This document shows, one piece after another, positions 1-9,378 of a stretch of 64,000 nt of DNA. The DNA comes from Candidatus Cybelea sp. (GTDB lineage Bacteria; Vulcanimicrobiota; Vulcanimicrobiia; Vulcanimicrobiales; Vulcanimicrobiaceae). How positions within the stretch are numbered: position 1 is the stretch's first letter; the number at the start of each line of letters is the position of its first letter. The stretch is from positions 36,598 to 100,597 of the forward strand of contig DASXFZ010000001.1 of the NCBI GenBank assembly GCA_036489315.1. The letters run 5' to 3'. Below the pieces are notes generated by a model. The model was not told the origin of the DNA and searched no databases. It worked only from the letters and a program-made list of their open reading frames with translations. The position numbers were made by a program, and so were the translations under genes.

Positions 1-1
1 C

Positions 2-886
2 GGCAGTGTAGAAATCGCGCAGATCGCGGATGTTCCCGAGCTCGCCGTCCTTTTTGACCGTATCGAAATAGGGCAGGACGTTCCAGATTCCCGGGGTGTG
101 GTACCGCTGGTCCATCGGCGCGCAATCCTCTTCGTTGTTGACGCAGTCGGGCGCAGTACCGGACATGATGTAGTAGGCCCAACTGACGTGGCGCGCGTGG
201 AGCAGGTACGTGAGATCGGTCCAGGCGTAGTCCGGATGTCCGGGCGCGTGGACGCGACTATTGCGCTTGTCGTAATCCGGCGGAAGGTCGGGGTTCTGCA
301 GTTCGTTGATACAGCTTATCGGGTCGCCGATTCGCGAACACGCGGCCGACCACTCCGAAACCATGAAGAGATGCTGCGGCAGACTCCACGACGCATTTGG
401 TTCGAAGAGTCGATCCTGCAGCACGTAGTCGCGAGCGTAGCGCCAATAGTTGACGAGCTGCCTCCCGTCGTGGTAGCCCATCACGTCGGGCGAGCCCCCG
501 CAGTTCGGTGCGTTGGGATCGCGGCATGGGCGCCGTGCGCGACGCGACTGCTCGAGAAAACCGTCCATCCGTCCGTCGTCGACGTCGCCGCTCGCCGCTT
601 TGGCGTTGTGCGGACCGCCGCGATCGACGTCCTTCGTATCGTAGAAGGGCCGCACGCAGTTGCCTCCGCGCGGATTTGGTAGGCAAACCGCGGGCACGCC
701 GTCCGCCATCGGAATACCTTGAGCTCCGGGGTAGGTCCCGAAGTAGGTATCGAACGAGCGATTCTCTTGCATGATGATGACGATGTGGCGGATCTTGTGA
801 ATCGCGTCACCGGACTGCGAACGCGCCGGCAAGCCGCCCAGTGCAAGCAGACCCGCAAGAAAAAGAAGTCTATACCGCGACCGCAT
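2..886 (-). CDS. Secreted phosphoesterase family protein (phospholipase C / acid phosphatase type), 3' end off the window
   Basis: The reading frame is open from an ATG at 886 to the window edge, so about 295 N-terminal codons are present and the C-terminus is missing. Residues 1-25 form a basic plus hydrophobic signal peptide. The signature IRHIVIIMQENRSFDTYFGT follows at about residue 30; this is the family's N-terminal metal and nucleophile region, with the EN pair expected to bind metal. Family members hydrolyse phosphate esters outside the cytoplasm; the substrate here cannot be told. The start overlaps the end of the upstream ROK kinase gene by 17 bases, which suggests co-transcription. 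A diverged paralogue lies at 41955-43349. Confidence 0.88.
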   Translation of the reverse strand, partial: MRSRYRLLFLAGLLALGGLPARSQSGDAIHKIRHIVIIMQENRSFDTYFGTYPGAQGIPMADGVPAVCLPNPRGGNCVRPFYDTKDVDRGGPHNAKAASGDVDDGRMDGFLEQSRRARRPCRDPNAPNCGGSPDVMGYHDGRQLVNYWRYARDYVLQDRLFEPNASWSLPQHLFMVSEWSAACSRIGDPISCINELQNPDLPPDYDKRNSRVHAPGHPDYAWTDLTYLLHARHVSWAYYIMSGTAPDCVNNEEDCAPMDQRYHTPGIWNVLPYFDTVKKDGELGNIRDLRDFYTA

Positions 887-1832
887 CTCCCGCTACCAAT
901 CCTCTGCGCAGCGCCATCGTCGCCGCGCCGACCTGACCCGCGTCGTTCCCCAGCGACGCAATCACGATCTCCGTCGTTCCTTTCGGCACCATCGTGGTCA
1001 GCGCATCCACCGGACCGCGGACCGCGTCGAGCAGGTAGTCTTCCGCACTCGAGACTCCGCCGCCGAGCGCGATCTTCTCGGGGTTCACGAACGCGATGAT
1101 ATTCGCGAGCCCAATCGCCAGATCGGCGCTAAAGCGCTTCCACGCGGCCATCGCATGGCCGTCACCGGCCTGCGCCGCTTTGCGGATCTTCTTGGAGCTG
1201 AGCTTGTCGCGCGCGACGTCGAGCATCGTGCTGCGCGGAAACGAGGGCGCAACTGCAAACGCGTGGCGGATCAAGCCGGTTCCCGAAGCCTGAGCCTCAA
1301 AGCAGCCGATCTTTCCGCACCCGCAGACGAAACCGTCGGTCGGCCGAATCTGATGATGGCCGATCTCGCCGGCGCCCCAACGGTAGCCCAGGACCAGCTC
1401 GCCGCCCGCGACGATCCCGCCGCCGATGCCCGTTCCCAGGGTCAACAGCGCAAAGTCTTTCGTCCCGCGGCCGGTACCGAACGTATACTCTCCCAGCGTG
1501 GCACATCGGGCATCGTTGGCGACGTAGACCGGAACCGAGAACTTCTTGCGCAGCGCCTCACCCAGCGGCTGGTTCTCCCAGCCGAAGTTCGGGCTGTACA
1601 GCACGGCGCCGGAAGCCGCGTCGATGTTCCCCGGCGAGCCGATACCGATTCCGCTGACCTGCCCGGCATCGCGCAGCGCCAGCGAAACCATCTCTTCGAT
1701 CGCACCGACCACGGACTCGAAGCGAAGGTCCTCGAGGTCCTCCTCGTGCTGGCTGTGGATCTTCCCATCCTCGGTTACGACGGCCGCCGTTACGTGACTG
1801 CCGCCGAGATCGACGCCGATTGCCGTCTGCAT
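870..1832 (-). CDS. ROK family sugar kinase (glucokinase or N-acylhexosamine kinase type)
   Basis: The 320-residue protein has the ROK layout. A phosphate-binding loop DLGGSH lies at residues 8-13, the catalytic Asp sits in VANDAR near 107, LGTGIGGG lies at 132-139, and the zinc motif HH...CGCGKIGC spans 159-177. ROK kinases phosphorylate hexoses or N-acetylhexosamines with ATP in the cytoplasm. The exact sugar is not readable, but the window also encodes NanE, a GlcNAc-type kinase and a hexosaminidase. I chose the ATG at 1832 because it is preceded by a GAGCGGAGC stretch; an in-frame start at 1865 would add 11 residues. The gene is divergent from the YkgJ gene 62 bases away. Confidence 0.9.
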   Translation of the reverse strand: MQTAIGVDLGGSHVTAAVVTEDGKIHSQHEEDLEDLRFESVVGAIEEMVSLALRDAGQVSGIGIGSPGNIDAASGAVLYSPNFGWENQPLGEALRKKFSVPVYVANDARCATLGEYTFGTGRGTKDFALLTLGTGIGGGIVAGGELVLGYRWGAGEIGHHQIRPTDGFVCGCGKIGCFEAQASGTGLIRHAFAVAPSFPRSTMLDVARDKLSSKKIRKAAQAGDGHAMAAWKRFSADLAIGLANIIAFVNPEKIALGGGVSSAEDYLLDAVRGPVDALTTMVPKGTTEIVIASLGNDAGQVGAATMALRRGLVAGDAVAV

Positions 1833-1894
1833 GCTCCGCTCTTTTGATGCCAACGGAGGCCGCACCCGCAGGGCGCGGGAATCGAAGAGCCGTT

Positions 1895-2578
1895 ATGGAG
1901 ACGATCGACCTTACCACTTTACGAAACTTCACGCGCCGCACCGGACAAGCGACGCATCCCGAGCTTCTCGACGCTCGTCCGCTGCAGCACGTCAACAAGA
2001 TCGAGATCGACGAAGAGCACGTGACGATGGAGTTCGACGAACAGACGACGCGTTATTATAACGTCAACGAAATCACGCACCGCGAGTGGGTCTACAAATA
2101 CAACGACGACCCTGAATTCGTGGAGGCCGTTGCCCGCGTCATCGACCTGGCCCGAAAGCATCTCAAGGACATGCCGGACAACATCGCCTGCCCTCCGGGG
2201 TGCGCGGAGTGCTGCAGCGGCTACGAGCCATTCGTCAGCCAGGCCGACGTGCAGCGCATCGCCGACCACCTCGGCATGAGCTATGATGAAACGCTCCGCC
2301 GCTATGTCGTCGAACGTTCTTCTGCCGACGGCTTCCACGTGGGCTGGCTGCGCAAGGTCGGAGACGATCTCGGCGATCAGTGCGTCTTCCTCATGGGCTC
2401 GCGCAGCGGGCGCCACTACTGCGGCATCTACGAAGGGCGCCCGCACGATTGCCGCGACTTCACCCCGATCGGCTGCGGCGACGTCGATACGTCGCTGCCG
2501 CGTAAGACGAGCTGGAAGATCGGTCCGGCCTTCCAACCGAAGCGGCGCGGGCGCAGCCCCAACGGCCGGCGACTTTGA
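1895..2578 (+). CDS. YkgJ-type cysteine-cluster protein
   Basis: This 227-residue soluble protein has the YkgJ/CxxCxxCC family pattern. CPPGCAECC lies at residues 109-117, and further cysteines follow in the segment YCGIYEGRPHDCRDF and in IGCG near the C-terminus. The family is thought to bind zinc or an iron-sulphur cluster; its function is generally unknown. The ATG at 1895 follows GAAGAGCC, while the longer frame from 1820 would read into the divergent promoter region. Its stop overlaps the TTG start of the next gene in TTGA, so the two are translationally coupled. The first 90 residues, before the cysteine cluster, are acidic and unlike anything I recognise. Confidence 0.85.
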   Translation: METIDLTTLRNFTRRTGQATHPELLDARPLQHVNKIEIDEEHVTMEFDEQTTRYYNVNEITHREWVYKYNDDPEFVEAVARVIDLARKHLKDMPDNIACPPGCAECCSGYEPFVSQADVQRIADHLGMSYDETLRRYVVERSSADGFHVGWLRKVGDDLGDQCVFLMGSRSGRHYCGIYEGRPHDCRDFTPIGCGDVDTSLPRKTSWKIGPAFQPKRRGRSPNGRRL

Positions 2579-5511
2579 AAATCGCGCCGGCGGCCCTCGC
2601 CGTTGCGCTGACGCTCGCAACCGCCTCGGCCGCCGGCCCCGCGATCGATTCGTCGCTTTATGCCGCAATGCACTGGCGGTTCATCGGTCCGCTGCGGGCC
2701 GGACGGACCGTCGCGCTCGACGGAGTCCCCGAACTGCCAAACCTTTTCTACGTCGGCGCGGTCAATGGCGGGATCTGGAAGAGCCCAGATGCGGGACGAA
2801 CCTGGATGCCCATCTTCGATCGCGAACCGACCGGCTCGATCGGAGCGATCGCCGTCGCCCCCAGCAATCCCAGCGTCATCTACGCCGGCAGCGGCGAGGG
2901 GCTGCAGCGTCCCGATCTGGCGGTGGGCGACGGTGTCTATAAGTCGATCGATGCCGGCGCGACGTGGACGCATCTCGGGCTGCGCGACGGCCAACAGATC
3001 GCCTCGATGGCGATCGATCCGAAGGATCCCAACCGCCTCTTCGTCGCCGTGCTGGGCCATCCGTACGGTCCCAACGAGCAGCGCGGCCTCTATCGGACGC
3101 TCGACGGCGGGGCCACGTTTTCGCGCGTGCTTTACAAAAACGAGAACGTCGGCGCGTTCGACGTCGTGCTCGATCCCGCCAACCCGAAGGTCGTCTACGC
3201 AACCCTCTGGGCGGCACGCCAAGCACCTTGGGAGATTGGGAGTTCCTTCGAGATTCCGGGAAGCGGTCTCTTCAAATCCAGCGACGGCGGCGCGAGCTGG
3301 ACGCAGCTGACCGCGGGGCTCCCGTCGCGCATCGGCCGCGCCGAAGTCGCCGTCGCGCCGAGCAACGCCAACGTCGTCTACGCGTACGCCGACGCCGAGA
3401 ACAAAGGCGACGAAGCGGGGGCGCTGTACCGCAGCGACGACGGCGGCGCGCACTTCATCGTCGTCAACCGTGAGAATGAGATCGCGCAGCGCGGCGACGA
3501 CCTCGTTTCGCTAGCCGTCGATCCGCGCAACGCGCAGACCGTTTACTTAACGAACACTTCGACCTACCGCTCGACGGACGGCGGGGAGACGCTGGCCCCG
3601 ATCAAAGGCGCACCCGGCGGCGACGACTACCACAACGTGTGGATCAATCCTCGCAATCCCGAAATCGTCGCGCTCGCGAGCGACCAGGGCGCGACGATCA
3701 GCGTCGATGGCGGTGCGACGTGGAGCTCTTGGTACAATCAGCCAACCGCGGAGATGTATCACGTGAACGCCGACGATCGGTTCCCGTATTGGGTCTGCGG
3801 AGGCCAGCAGGAAAGCGGCTCGGCCTGCGTCGTCAGCCGCGGAGACTGGGGACGGATCACCGAGCGCGACTGGCACACGGCCGGCGCGCAAGAGTACGGT
3901 TACGTCGTCCCCGACCCGCAGCATCCCGGGGTTACGTTTGGCGGAAAAGTCGAAAAGCACGACGAGCGCACCGGTCAAACGCAGGAAGTCTCACCGATCG
4001 CCCTGCCCTCCAAACGATATCGAGTCGTCCGCACCGAGCCGATCGCCTTCGACCATTTCGACCGGCACCGTCTCTACTTTGGCGCAAACGTCGTCTTCGC
4101 AACCAGCAACGGCGGCCAGAGCTGGCGCGCGATCAGCCCCGATCTGACAAGGGGCCACCCGGGAGTCCCGCCGGTGCTCGGTTCGTTCGAGCAAGACGAT
4201 CCGCAGGGCGGCGCGCACCGCGGCGTCGTCTACGCGATCGCGCCCTCGTACGTGCACTCCGGAACGATCTGGGCCGGCACCGACGACGGGCAGGTTTGGA
4301 TTACGCGCAATGCTTCGACGGCTAGCGCGCGCTGGAAAAATATTACGCCCCCGGAGCTGACGCCGTGGAGCAAGGTTTCGCAGATCGACGCCTCACGGTT
4401 CGACGACGAGACCGCCTTCGTTGCGGTCAAGCGCTTCCGCCTCGACGACCTGCGGCCGTACGTCTACATTACTCACGACGGCGGAACGCACTGGGAGCTC
4501 AGCGTCGCGGGCCTTCCGCAACAGCCGGTCAACGCCGTACGCGAAGATCCCATCGCGCGCCCCCTGCTCTACGCTGCGACCGAAAACGGCGTTTACGTTT
4601 CGTTCGACGGTGGAGTACGCTGGCAGTCGCTGCAGCAGAATCTGCCGCACACGTCGGTACGGGATCTGATCGTGCACGATAACGACGTCGTCGTCGCGAC
4701 GCACGGCCGCGGCTTCTGGATCCTCGACGACGTCGAACCGCTGCGCGAACTCGCCGGGGGCGCAGCAGCGCCGCACCTCTTCACTCCCGAGCACGCGTAC
4801 CGCGTCCGCCGCAGTACGAATACCGACACGCCCCTGCCGCCGGAGGAACCGTCCGGCCAGAATCCTCCCGACGGCGCGATCGTCGACTACGCGCTCGCGT
4901 CGCCGGCAAACCGCGTCGTGCTCTCGTTCTACGACACGCAGGGGCGACTCGAGCGCCGCTATTCGAGCGACGACGCCGCGCCCGCTCCGATCCCCCATCT
5001 CGACAAGCCGGCGTATTGGGAGCGTCCATTCGTCAGACCGGCGACCTCGGCGGGAATGCACCGCTTCGTCTGGGATCTGCGCGAAACGGCGCCGCGCTCG
5101 ACCGTGCAGGATCTGCCGATCTCGGCCGTTCCGCACGACACACCGCGTACGCCGGAGGGGCCGCTCGTAACGCCGGGCACCTACGTCGTACGGCTCTCGA
5201 TCGACGGAAAGATCTCCGAGCAGCGGTTCGTCGTGCTGATGGACCCGCGCGTATCGATCTCGCACGAAGCTCTGGCGATGCAGTATTCTCTCTCACGACG
5301 TCTGGAGTCGCTGATGAATCGCAGCTTCGCCGCCGAAGCGCGCGCACCCAAGAGCACCAAGCCGGCGTACGAGCGCATCAACGAATCGGCCGCAGTCTTG
5401 CTCGACGTCGTCGACGGTTCGGATTCGCCGCCAACGGCACAGGCAGGTGCGGCGGTCACGACGCTCGAGGGGCGGCTGAACGCGCTCGGGCGCGCCCGCT
5501 CGGCGCCCTAG
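2575..5511 (+). CDS. Secreted BNR-repeat (sortilin/VPS10-like) beta-propeller protein
   Basis: The 978-residue protein starts with a short signal peptide and then WRFIGPLRAGRT, the usual opening of bacterial VPS10/sortilin-like 'glycosyl hydrolase' proteins. Many BNR Asp-box motifs follow (S-P-D-A-G-R-T-W, S-I-D-A-G-A-T-W, S-S-D-G-G-A-S-W, S-T-D-G-G-E-T), which build two propellers across roughly residues 30-700. The last 250 residues are a beta-sandwich-like region ending in a helical tail. Despite the usual name, no catalytic function is proven for this family. The start is TTG, overlapping the preceding stop by four bases. It is probably periplasmic or surface-exposed. Confidence 0.88.
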   Translation: MKIAPAALAVALTLATASAAGPAIDSSLYAAMHWRFIGPLRAGRTVALDGVPELPNLFYVGAVNGGIWKSPDAGRTWMPIFDREPTGSIGAIAVAPSNPSVIYAGSGEGLQRPDLAVGDGVYKSIDAGATWTHLGLRDGQQIASMAIDPKDPNRLFVAVLGHPYGPNEQRGLYRTLDGGATFSRVLYKNENVGAFDVVLDPANPKVVYATLWAARQAPWEIGSSFEIPGSGLFKSSDGGASWTQLTAGLPSRIGRAEVAVAPSNANVVYAYADAENKGDEAGALYRSDDGGAHFIVVNRENEIAQRGDDLVSLAVDPRNAQTVYLTNTSTYRSTDGGETLAPIKGAPGGDDYHNVWINPRNPEIVALASDQGATISVDGGATWSSWYNQPTAEMYHVNADDRFPYWVCGGQQESGSACVVSRGDWGRITERDWHTAGAQEYGYVVPDPQHPGVTFGGKVEKHDERTGQTQEVSPIALPSKRYRVVRTEPIAFDHFDRHRLYFGANVVFATSNGGQSWRAISPDLTRGHPGVPPVLGSFEQDDPQGGAHRGVVYAIAPSYVHSGTIWAGTDDGQVWITRNASTASARWKNITPPELTPWSKVSQIDASRFDDETAFVAVKRFRLDDLRPYVYITHDGGTHWELSVAGLPQQPVNAVREDPIARPLLYAATENGVYVSFDGGVRWQSLQQNLPHTSVRDLIVHDNDVVVATHGRGFWILDDVEPLRELAGGAAAPHLFTPEHAYRVRRSTNTDTPLPPEEPSGQNPPDGAIVDYALASPANRVVLSFYDTQGRLERRYSSDDAAPAPIPHLDKPAYWERPFVRPATSAGMHRFVWDLRETAPRSTVQDLPISAVPHDTPRTPEGPLVTPGTYVVRLSIDGKISEQRFVVLMDPRVSISHEALAMQYSLSRRLESLMNRSFAAEARAPKSTKPAYERINESAAVLLDVVDGSDSPPTAQAGAAVTTLEGRLNALGRARSAP

Positions 5512-5552
5512 CGAAGCGAGGGTAGACCGCTCGAACGCAGAACCGCCCGCAG

Positions 5553-5966
5553 ATGAAGAGAATTATAATGTTCGCGGGATGCCTGGCCCTCGCGGCAACC
5601 TGCATCGCTTCCACCTCTGCGGCGACAAACACCCTGACCGTCAACTTGAAAGCTCAGAACGGATCGGGCGAGAACGGAACCGCAACGCTCACGCAGACTC
5701 CCGACGGCGTGACGGTCGTCGTCAGCATTCCCAACGGCCCCGCGGGACCGCAGCCCGCGCACATTCACGACGGAACCTGCGCGCAGCTCGGCGCCGTCGT
5801 CTATCCGCTCACCAGCGTCGTCAGCGGCAACGCGACCTCAACCGTCAAGGGGGTAACGATCGACAAGCTGCTCGCGGGCAAGTATGCGATCAACGTGCAC
5901 AAGAGCACGTCCGATCTCGGTACCTACGTCTCTTGCGGCGAGATCGTTACATCGTCTTCGATGTGA
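5553..5966 (+). CDS. Small secreted CHRD-like protein, copy 1
   Basis: The 137-residue protein has a signal peptide (residues 1-23) and a compact beta-rich domain with QNGSG, PAHIHDGTC near residue 68, YPLTSVVSG and INVHKS...YVSCG. The PAHIH-G-C and NVHKS elements resemble the CHRD family pattern (H-x-H-x-G plus a terminal N-x-H), but here two cysteines are added that could form a disulphide. A clear paralogue is encoded at 33974-34375. No function is assigned to such proteins; a role outside the membrane, perhaps metal binding through the paired histidines, is an inference. Its end overlaps the convergent ilvA-like gene by 20 bases. Confidence 0.75.
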   Translation: MKRIIMFAGCLALAATCIASTSAATNTLTVNLKAQNGSGENGTATLTQTPDGVTVVVSIPNGPAGPQPAHIHDGTCAQLGAVVYPLTSVVSGNATSTVKGVTIDKLLAGKYAINVHKSTSDLGTYVSCGEIVTSSSM

Positions 5967-6927
5967 GCAACGCCGCGTAGCGGCTCGGATCGATATTCCC
6001 GCCGCTGATCACGGCACCCACGCGCTTATTTGCAAGCTCTGGTATGCGCCGCGCGAGCAGCGCTGCCAGAGCCGCCGCTCCGCTCGGCTCGACCACAACC
6101 TTCATCCGCTCGAACATGAAGCGCATCGCGTCGCGGAGCTCGTCGTCGCTGACGGTAACGACCGCACGGACGTGCTCGCGGACGATCTCGAAGGTAAGAT
6201 CGCCCGGGGCGGTCGTCTGCAATCCGTCGGCGATCGTTTTTGGAACTCCGATCGAGACGCGCCGCCCTTCGTTCAACGAGCGTACGAAGTCGTCTCCGGC
6301 TTCCGGCTCGACCCCATAGAGGGCGATCGCCGGATCGATCGCGTGCGCGGCGATCGCCGTTCCCGAGAGTAATCCGCCGCCCCCGAGCGGCACGACGATC
6401 GCGTCGAGGCCGCCGGCCTCCTCGATCAGCTCTAGCGCTACCGTGCCGGCGCCGGCGACGATTCGTTCGTCGTCGAATGGGGGCACGAGCGTAGCGTTGC
6501 GCTCCCGCGCCAAGTCCCGCGCAATCTCTTCACGATGCGAGCTTTCGCGTTCGTAGTGAACGACTTCGGCGCCATATCCCTGGGTTGCCGACAGCTTGAC
6601 GGCCGGCGCGTCGGTCGGCATGACGATCGTTGCGGGTACGCCGAAAAGCCGCGCGGCCAAGGCGACGCCCTGGGCGTGATTGCCGCTCGAGAACGCCACG
6701 ACGCCGCGTTCCCGCTGCGACGGCGGCAGCGACGCCAAGAAATTGTACGCACCGCGAAACTTGAAGGCCCCCATACGCTGCAGGTTCTCGCACTTGACGA
6801 AGAGGCGCGCACCGCACGCATCATCGAGACTACGAGAATGCAATACCGGCGTACGATGCGCCACACCGGCGAGCCGCTGCGCTGCGTCGCGGACGTTTTC
6901 AATCGTAACGCGGGCGGTCAACGTCAC
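5947..6927 (-). CDS. Threonine/serine dehydratase (PLP fold II), short form without ACT domain
   Basis: The 326-residue enzyme carries the PLP lysine in GAFKFRGAYN (Lys56), SSGNHAQG near residue 80, the glycine loop GGGGLLSG near 180, and SGGN near the C-terminus. These are hallmarks of the threonine ammonia-lyase/serine racemase group, which deaminates L-threonine to 2-oxobutanoate or L-serine to pyruvate. The length matches catabolic or biosynthetic short forms; there is no C-terminal regulatory ACT domain, so isoleucine feedback is not expected. The GTG start overlaps the preceding lipoprotein stop in GTGA, making it the last gene of the minus-strand run. Serine racemase activity cannot be excluded. 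Confidence 0.9.
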   Translation of the reverse strand: MTLTARVTIENVRDAAQRLAGVAHRTPVLHSRSLDDACGARLFVKCENLQRMGAFKFRGAYNFLASLPPSQRERGVVAFSSGNHAQGVALAARLFGVPATIVMPTDAPAVKLSATQGYGAEVVHYERESSHREEIARDLARERNATLVPPFDDERIVAGAGTVALELIEEAGGLDAIVVPLGGGGLLSGTAIAAHAIDPAIALYGVEPEAGDDFVRSLNEGRRVSIGVPKTIADGLQTTAPGDLTFEIVREHVRAVVTVSDDELRDAMRFMFERMKVVVEPSGAAALAALLARRIPELANKRVGAVISGGNIDPSRYAALLTSKTM

Positions 6928-7286
6928 TGCGGGGCCATGTGAAAGTCCCAGTTGACGACCTTATGGTTCTCGTCGAAGCGCATGCGCTCGACGTACGCGC
7001 GCTTGGCAAACTTCACGTCGAAGCAGTGCCAGCCGGGTTCGCAGCCGGTCGTCGTCTCCTTGACCGAGATCAGTTTTCCTTGATCGTTGAGCTCGTCAGA
7101 CCACTGCGCGACCTTGACGCGCGTAATGCCCACGCCTTTGGCGATATCGTCCTGGACCGGTCGAAGGTCGTTGCCGATCACCGCCTTCGTGATTTTATCG
7201 GCCTCCCGCTCGTTGCCGTTCTGGAACGAACAGGCCGCCAATACGCCGGCCGCGGCGACGGCTAGGAGCGTGCGAACAAGCTTCAC
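6924..7286 (-). CDS. Small lipoprotein of unknown function
   Basis: This 120-residue protein has a lipoprotein signal ending VLAACS (lipobox cysteine near residue 18), so it is likely anchored in a membrane facing the periplasm. The rest is a small alpha/beta domain with one later cysteine pair (GCEPGWHCFDV) that could form a disulphide. I do not recognise the family. The GTG start at 7286 overlaps the prfC stop by four bases and is preferred over the longer frame from 7409, which reads antisense-like sequence inside prfC. Coupling on both sides places it in the prfC operon. Confidence 0.75.
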   Translation of the reverse strand: MKLVRTLLAVAAAGVLAACSFQNGNEREADKITKAVIGNDLRPVQDDIAKGVGITRVKVAQWSDELNDQGKLISVKETTTGCEPGWHCFDVKFAKRAYVERMRFDENHKVVNWDFHMAPQ

Positions 7287-8890
7287 GATGCGAGTGCCTC
7301 CGCACCGCTCTGCGCGGAGAACGCGGTAAAGCGCAGGTTGGGATTCCACTCCCGTGCGAGCCGCACGCTCCACTCGCTTTCGAACACGGCGGCCGCGCGC
7401 CCATGCCAATCTTCGACCAGCTTAGCGTTCGACGGAAGGTGGGCGGCGGCGAGATCTTCGCGCTCCCCGTCGACGTAGAGCGCGAGCGAGTACGGCAGCG
7501 TCGAAACGATCGTCTTTACGCCGTACTCCGACTCCAGGCGATACTTCGCAACCTCGACTTGCAGCTCGCCGACCGCGCCGACGATCGGTTCGGTGCGCGG
7601 CGTTCCCCATGGATAAAAGACTTGCACGGCCCCCTCTTCCCGCAACTGCGATATGCCTTTGCCGAACGATTTGTAACCCGAAACGTCGATACTCCGAATC
7701 GAGGCGAAATGTTCCGGAGCAAAGGCTGGGATCGGCGGAAAAGCGACGGGGGCCCCTTCGTACAGGGTATCGCCGATCGCGAAGGCGCCCGGATTCACGA
7801 GGCCGACGACATCGCCGGCATACGCAACGTCGAGAGATTCCCGGTCGTCGGCAAAGAGCCGCATCGCCCGCGAAAGCCGCACGGCGTTTCCGGTGCGCGC
7901 GTTTCGTACGGTCATGTCGCGCGCAAACTCTCCCGAACAGACGCGCACGAAGGCGACGCGATCGCGATGCCGCGGATCCATGTTCGCCTGGATCTTGAAG
8001 ACGAACCCGGTAAAATCGCCGGCGTCCGGATCGACTCCGGCCCTCGCCGCCGGCGGCGGCGCCATCTGCACGAACTCGTCGAGAAAGAGACCGACGCCGA
8101 AGTTCGTTACGGCGCTGCCGAAAAAGACCGGAGTCGTCTCGCCGCGCAGCATGGCGTCACGATCGAAACGCTCGCCCGCGCCGTCCAAGAGCTCGATCGC
8201 CTCGCGAAACTGCTGGTACGAATGATCGTCTACCAGCGCGCGCAGCGCGGGGTCGCTCGCGTCGGTTACGGAGACCGTGGCGCGGGTCGCGCCGTGCGCG
8301 GCGCGCTCGAAGAGGTGTACCGCTTTGCTTTGCCGGTCGTACACGCCGCGGAAACTCTCGCCGTTTCCCAGCGGCCAGTTCATCGGAAACGCCCCGATGC
8401 CCAGCACGCTCTCCAACTCGTCTAGCAGTTCGAGCGGATCGCGGCTCGGGCGATCGAGCTTGTTCATGAAGGTGAAGAGCGGGATGCCGCGCTCGGCGCA
8501 GATTGCAAACAGCTTTTTCGTTTGCGGTTCTACGCCTTTGGCTGCGTCGATGAGCATTACTGCGCTGTCGGCGGCTAAGAGCGTCCGATACGTGTCTTCT
8601 CCAAAGTCTTGGTGACCCGGCGTGTCGAGCAGGTTGAGCGTGTAGCCGCCGTAATCGAACTGAAGTACCGTAGAGGTGATCGAGATGCCGCGCTCGCGTT
8701 CCAGCGCCATCCAGTCACTGGTCGCCTGACGCTGACGCTTGCGCGCCGAGACCTGCCCTGCGACGTGAATCGCGCCGCCGTACAGCAAGAGCTTCTCCGT
8801 GAGCGTCGTCTTGCCGGCGTCGGGATGTGAGATGATCGCAAAGCTTCGCCGCTTGCGAACCTGCTCTGCAATCGTCTCGTTCTCACTCAT
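7283..8890 (-). CDS. prfC: Peptide chain release factor 3
   Basis: The 535-residue protein is a translational GTPase with G1 HPDAGKTT, the switch-I segment ERGISITST, G3 DTPGHQDFGEDTYR and G4 NKLDR. The residues after DTPGHQDF match RF3 and not EF-G. RF3 recycles RF1/RF2 from the ribosome after termination, in the cytoplasm. Length is normal for RF3 (about 530). The ATG overlaps the upstream stop in ATGA, and its own stop overlaps the next start in GTGA, so it is buried in an operon with small anchored proteins, which is an unusual setting for prfC. Confidence 0.95.
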   Translation of the reverse strand: MSENETIAEQVRKRRSFAIISHPDAGKTTLTEKLLLYGGAIHVAGQVSARKRQRQATSDWMALERERGISITSTVLQFDYGGYTLNLLDTPGHQDFGEDTYRTLLAADSAVMLIDAAKGVEPQTKKLFAICAERGIPLFTFMNKLDRPSRDPLELLDELESVLGIGAFPMNWPLGNGESFRGVYDRQSKAVHLFERAAHGATRATVSVTDASDPALRALVDDHSYQQFREAIELLDGAGERFDRDAMLRGETTPVFFGSAVTNFGVGLFLDEFVQMAPPPAARAGVDPDAGDFTGFVFKIQANMDPRHRDRVAFVRVCSGEFARDMTVRNARTGNAVRLSRAMRLFADDRESLDVAYAGDVVGLVNPGAFAIGDTLYEGAPVAFPPIPAFAPEHFASIRSIDVSGYKSFGKGISQLREEGAVQVFYPWGTPRTEPIVGAVGELQVEVAKYRLESEYGVKTIVSTLPYSLALYVDGEREDLAAAHLPSNAKLVEDWHGRAAAVFESEWSVRLAREWNPNLRFTAFSAQSGAEALAS

Positions 8891-9369
8891 GGCCGTACGG
8901 GTTGATAGACTCGGAGTTCCACGTTGCCGTCACTCTCGCGCATCATCGCGAGCAAACCTGCCGCACGGTAGAACGCGACGCTCGGCGGGATCCGAAACCG
9001 GTCGGCACCCCGGGCTACGAGCGCGGTGTTCCCCGTAATCGCGATCGTGCAATCGCCGTAGGTCAAACGTGCCGGAGGCTCGATCCGCATCGCACCGGGG
9101 GGGATGCGGGCCCGCACGTAACGCGCGGAACCGCTCGACATCGAGACCTGCGAGAGACACTCGGGCAACGCGGAGAGCGCCCAGGGCGCGTCGCCGGCGA
9201 AGCCGGGGGCGCGGCCGCTGCCGGAGTGCTGCGGCGCGGCGGCTTTCGGCGCGACCCGCGCGTAAACCGACGCGATCTTGATGCGAATCAAATCGCGATT
9301 CACCCACGCGGCAACGGCGATCGCGACGCCCAAAACGAGCAGCGTCGAGATCGCGAGGTACTTGAGCAC
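8887..9369 (-). CDS. Membrane-anchored small protein of unknown function
   Basis: The 160-residue protein has one N-terminal hydrophobic segment (residues 4-22), most likely an uncleaved anchor, an Ala/Pro/Gly-rich linker and a compact beta-rich domain from about residue 65 with two cysteines (PECLS and GDCTI). I do not recognise the family. It directly precedes prfC with an ATGA overlap and lies ten bases downstream of the GH130-type gene, so it belongs to the same transcript. Confidence 0.7.
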   Translation of the reverse strand: MLKYLAISTLLVLGVAIAVAAWVNRDLIRIKIASVYARVAPKAAAPQHSGSGRAPGFAGDAPWALSALPECLSQVSMSSGSARYVRARIPPGAMRIEPPARLTYGDCTIAITGNTALVARGADRFRIPPSVAFYRAAGLLAMMRESDGNVELRVYQPVRP

Positions 9370-9378
9370 CGCCCCAGT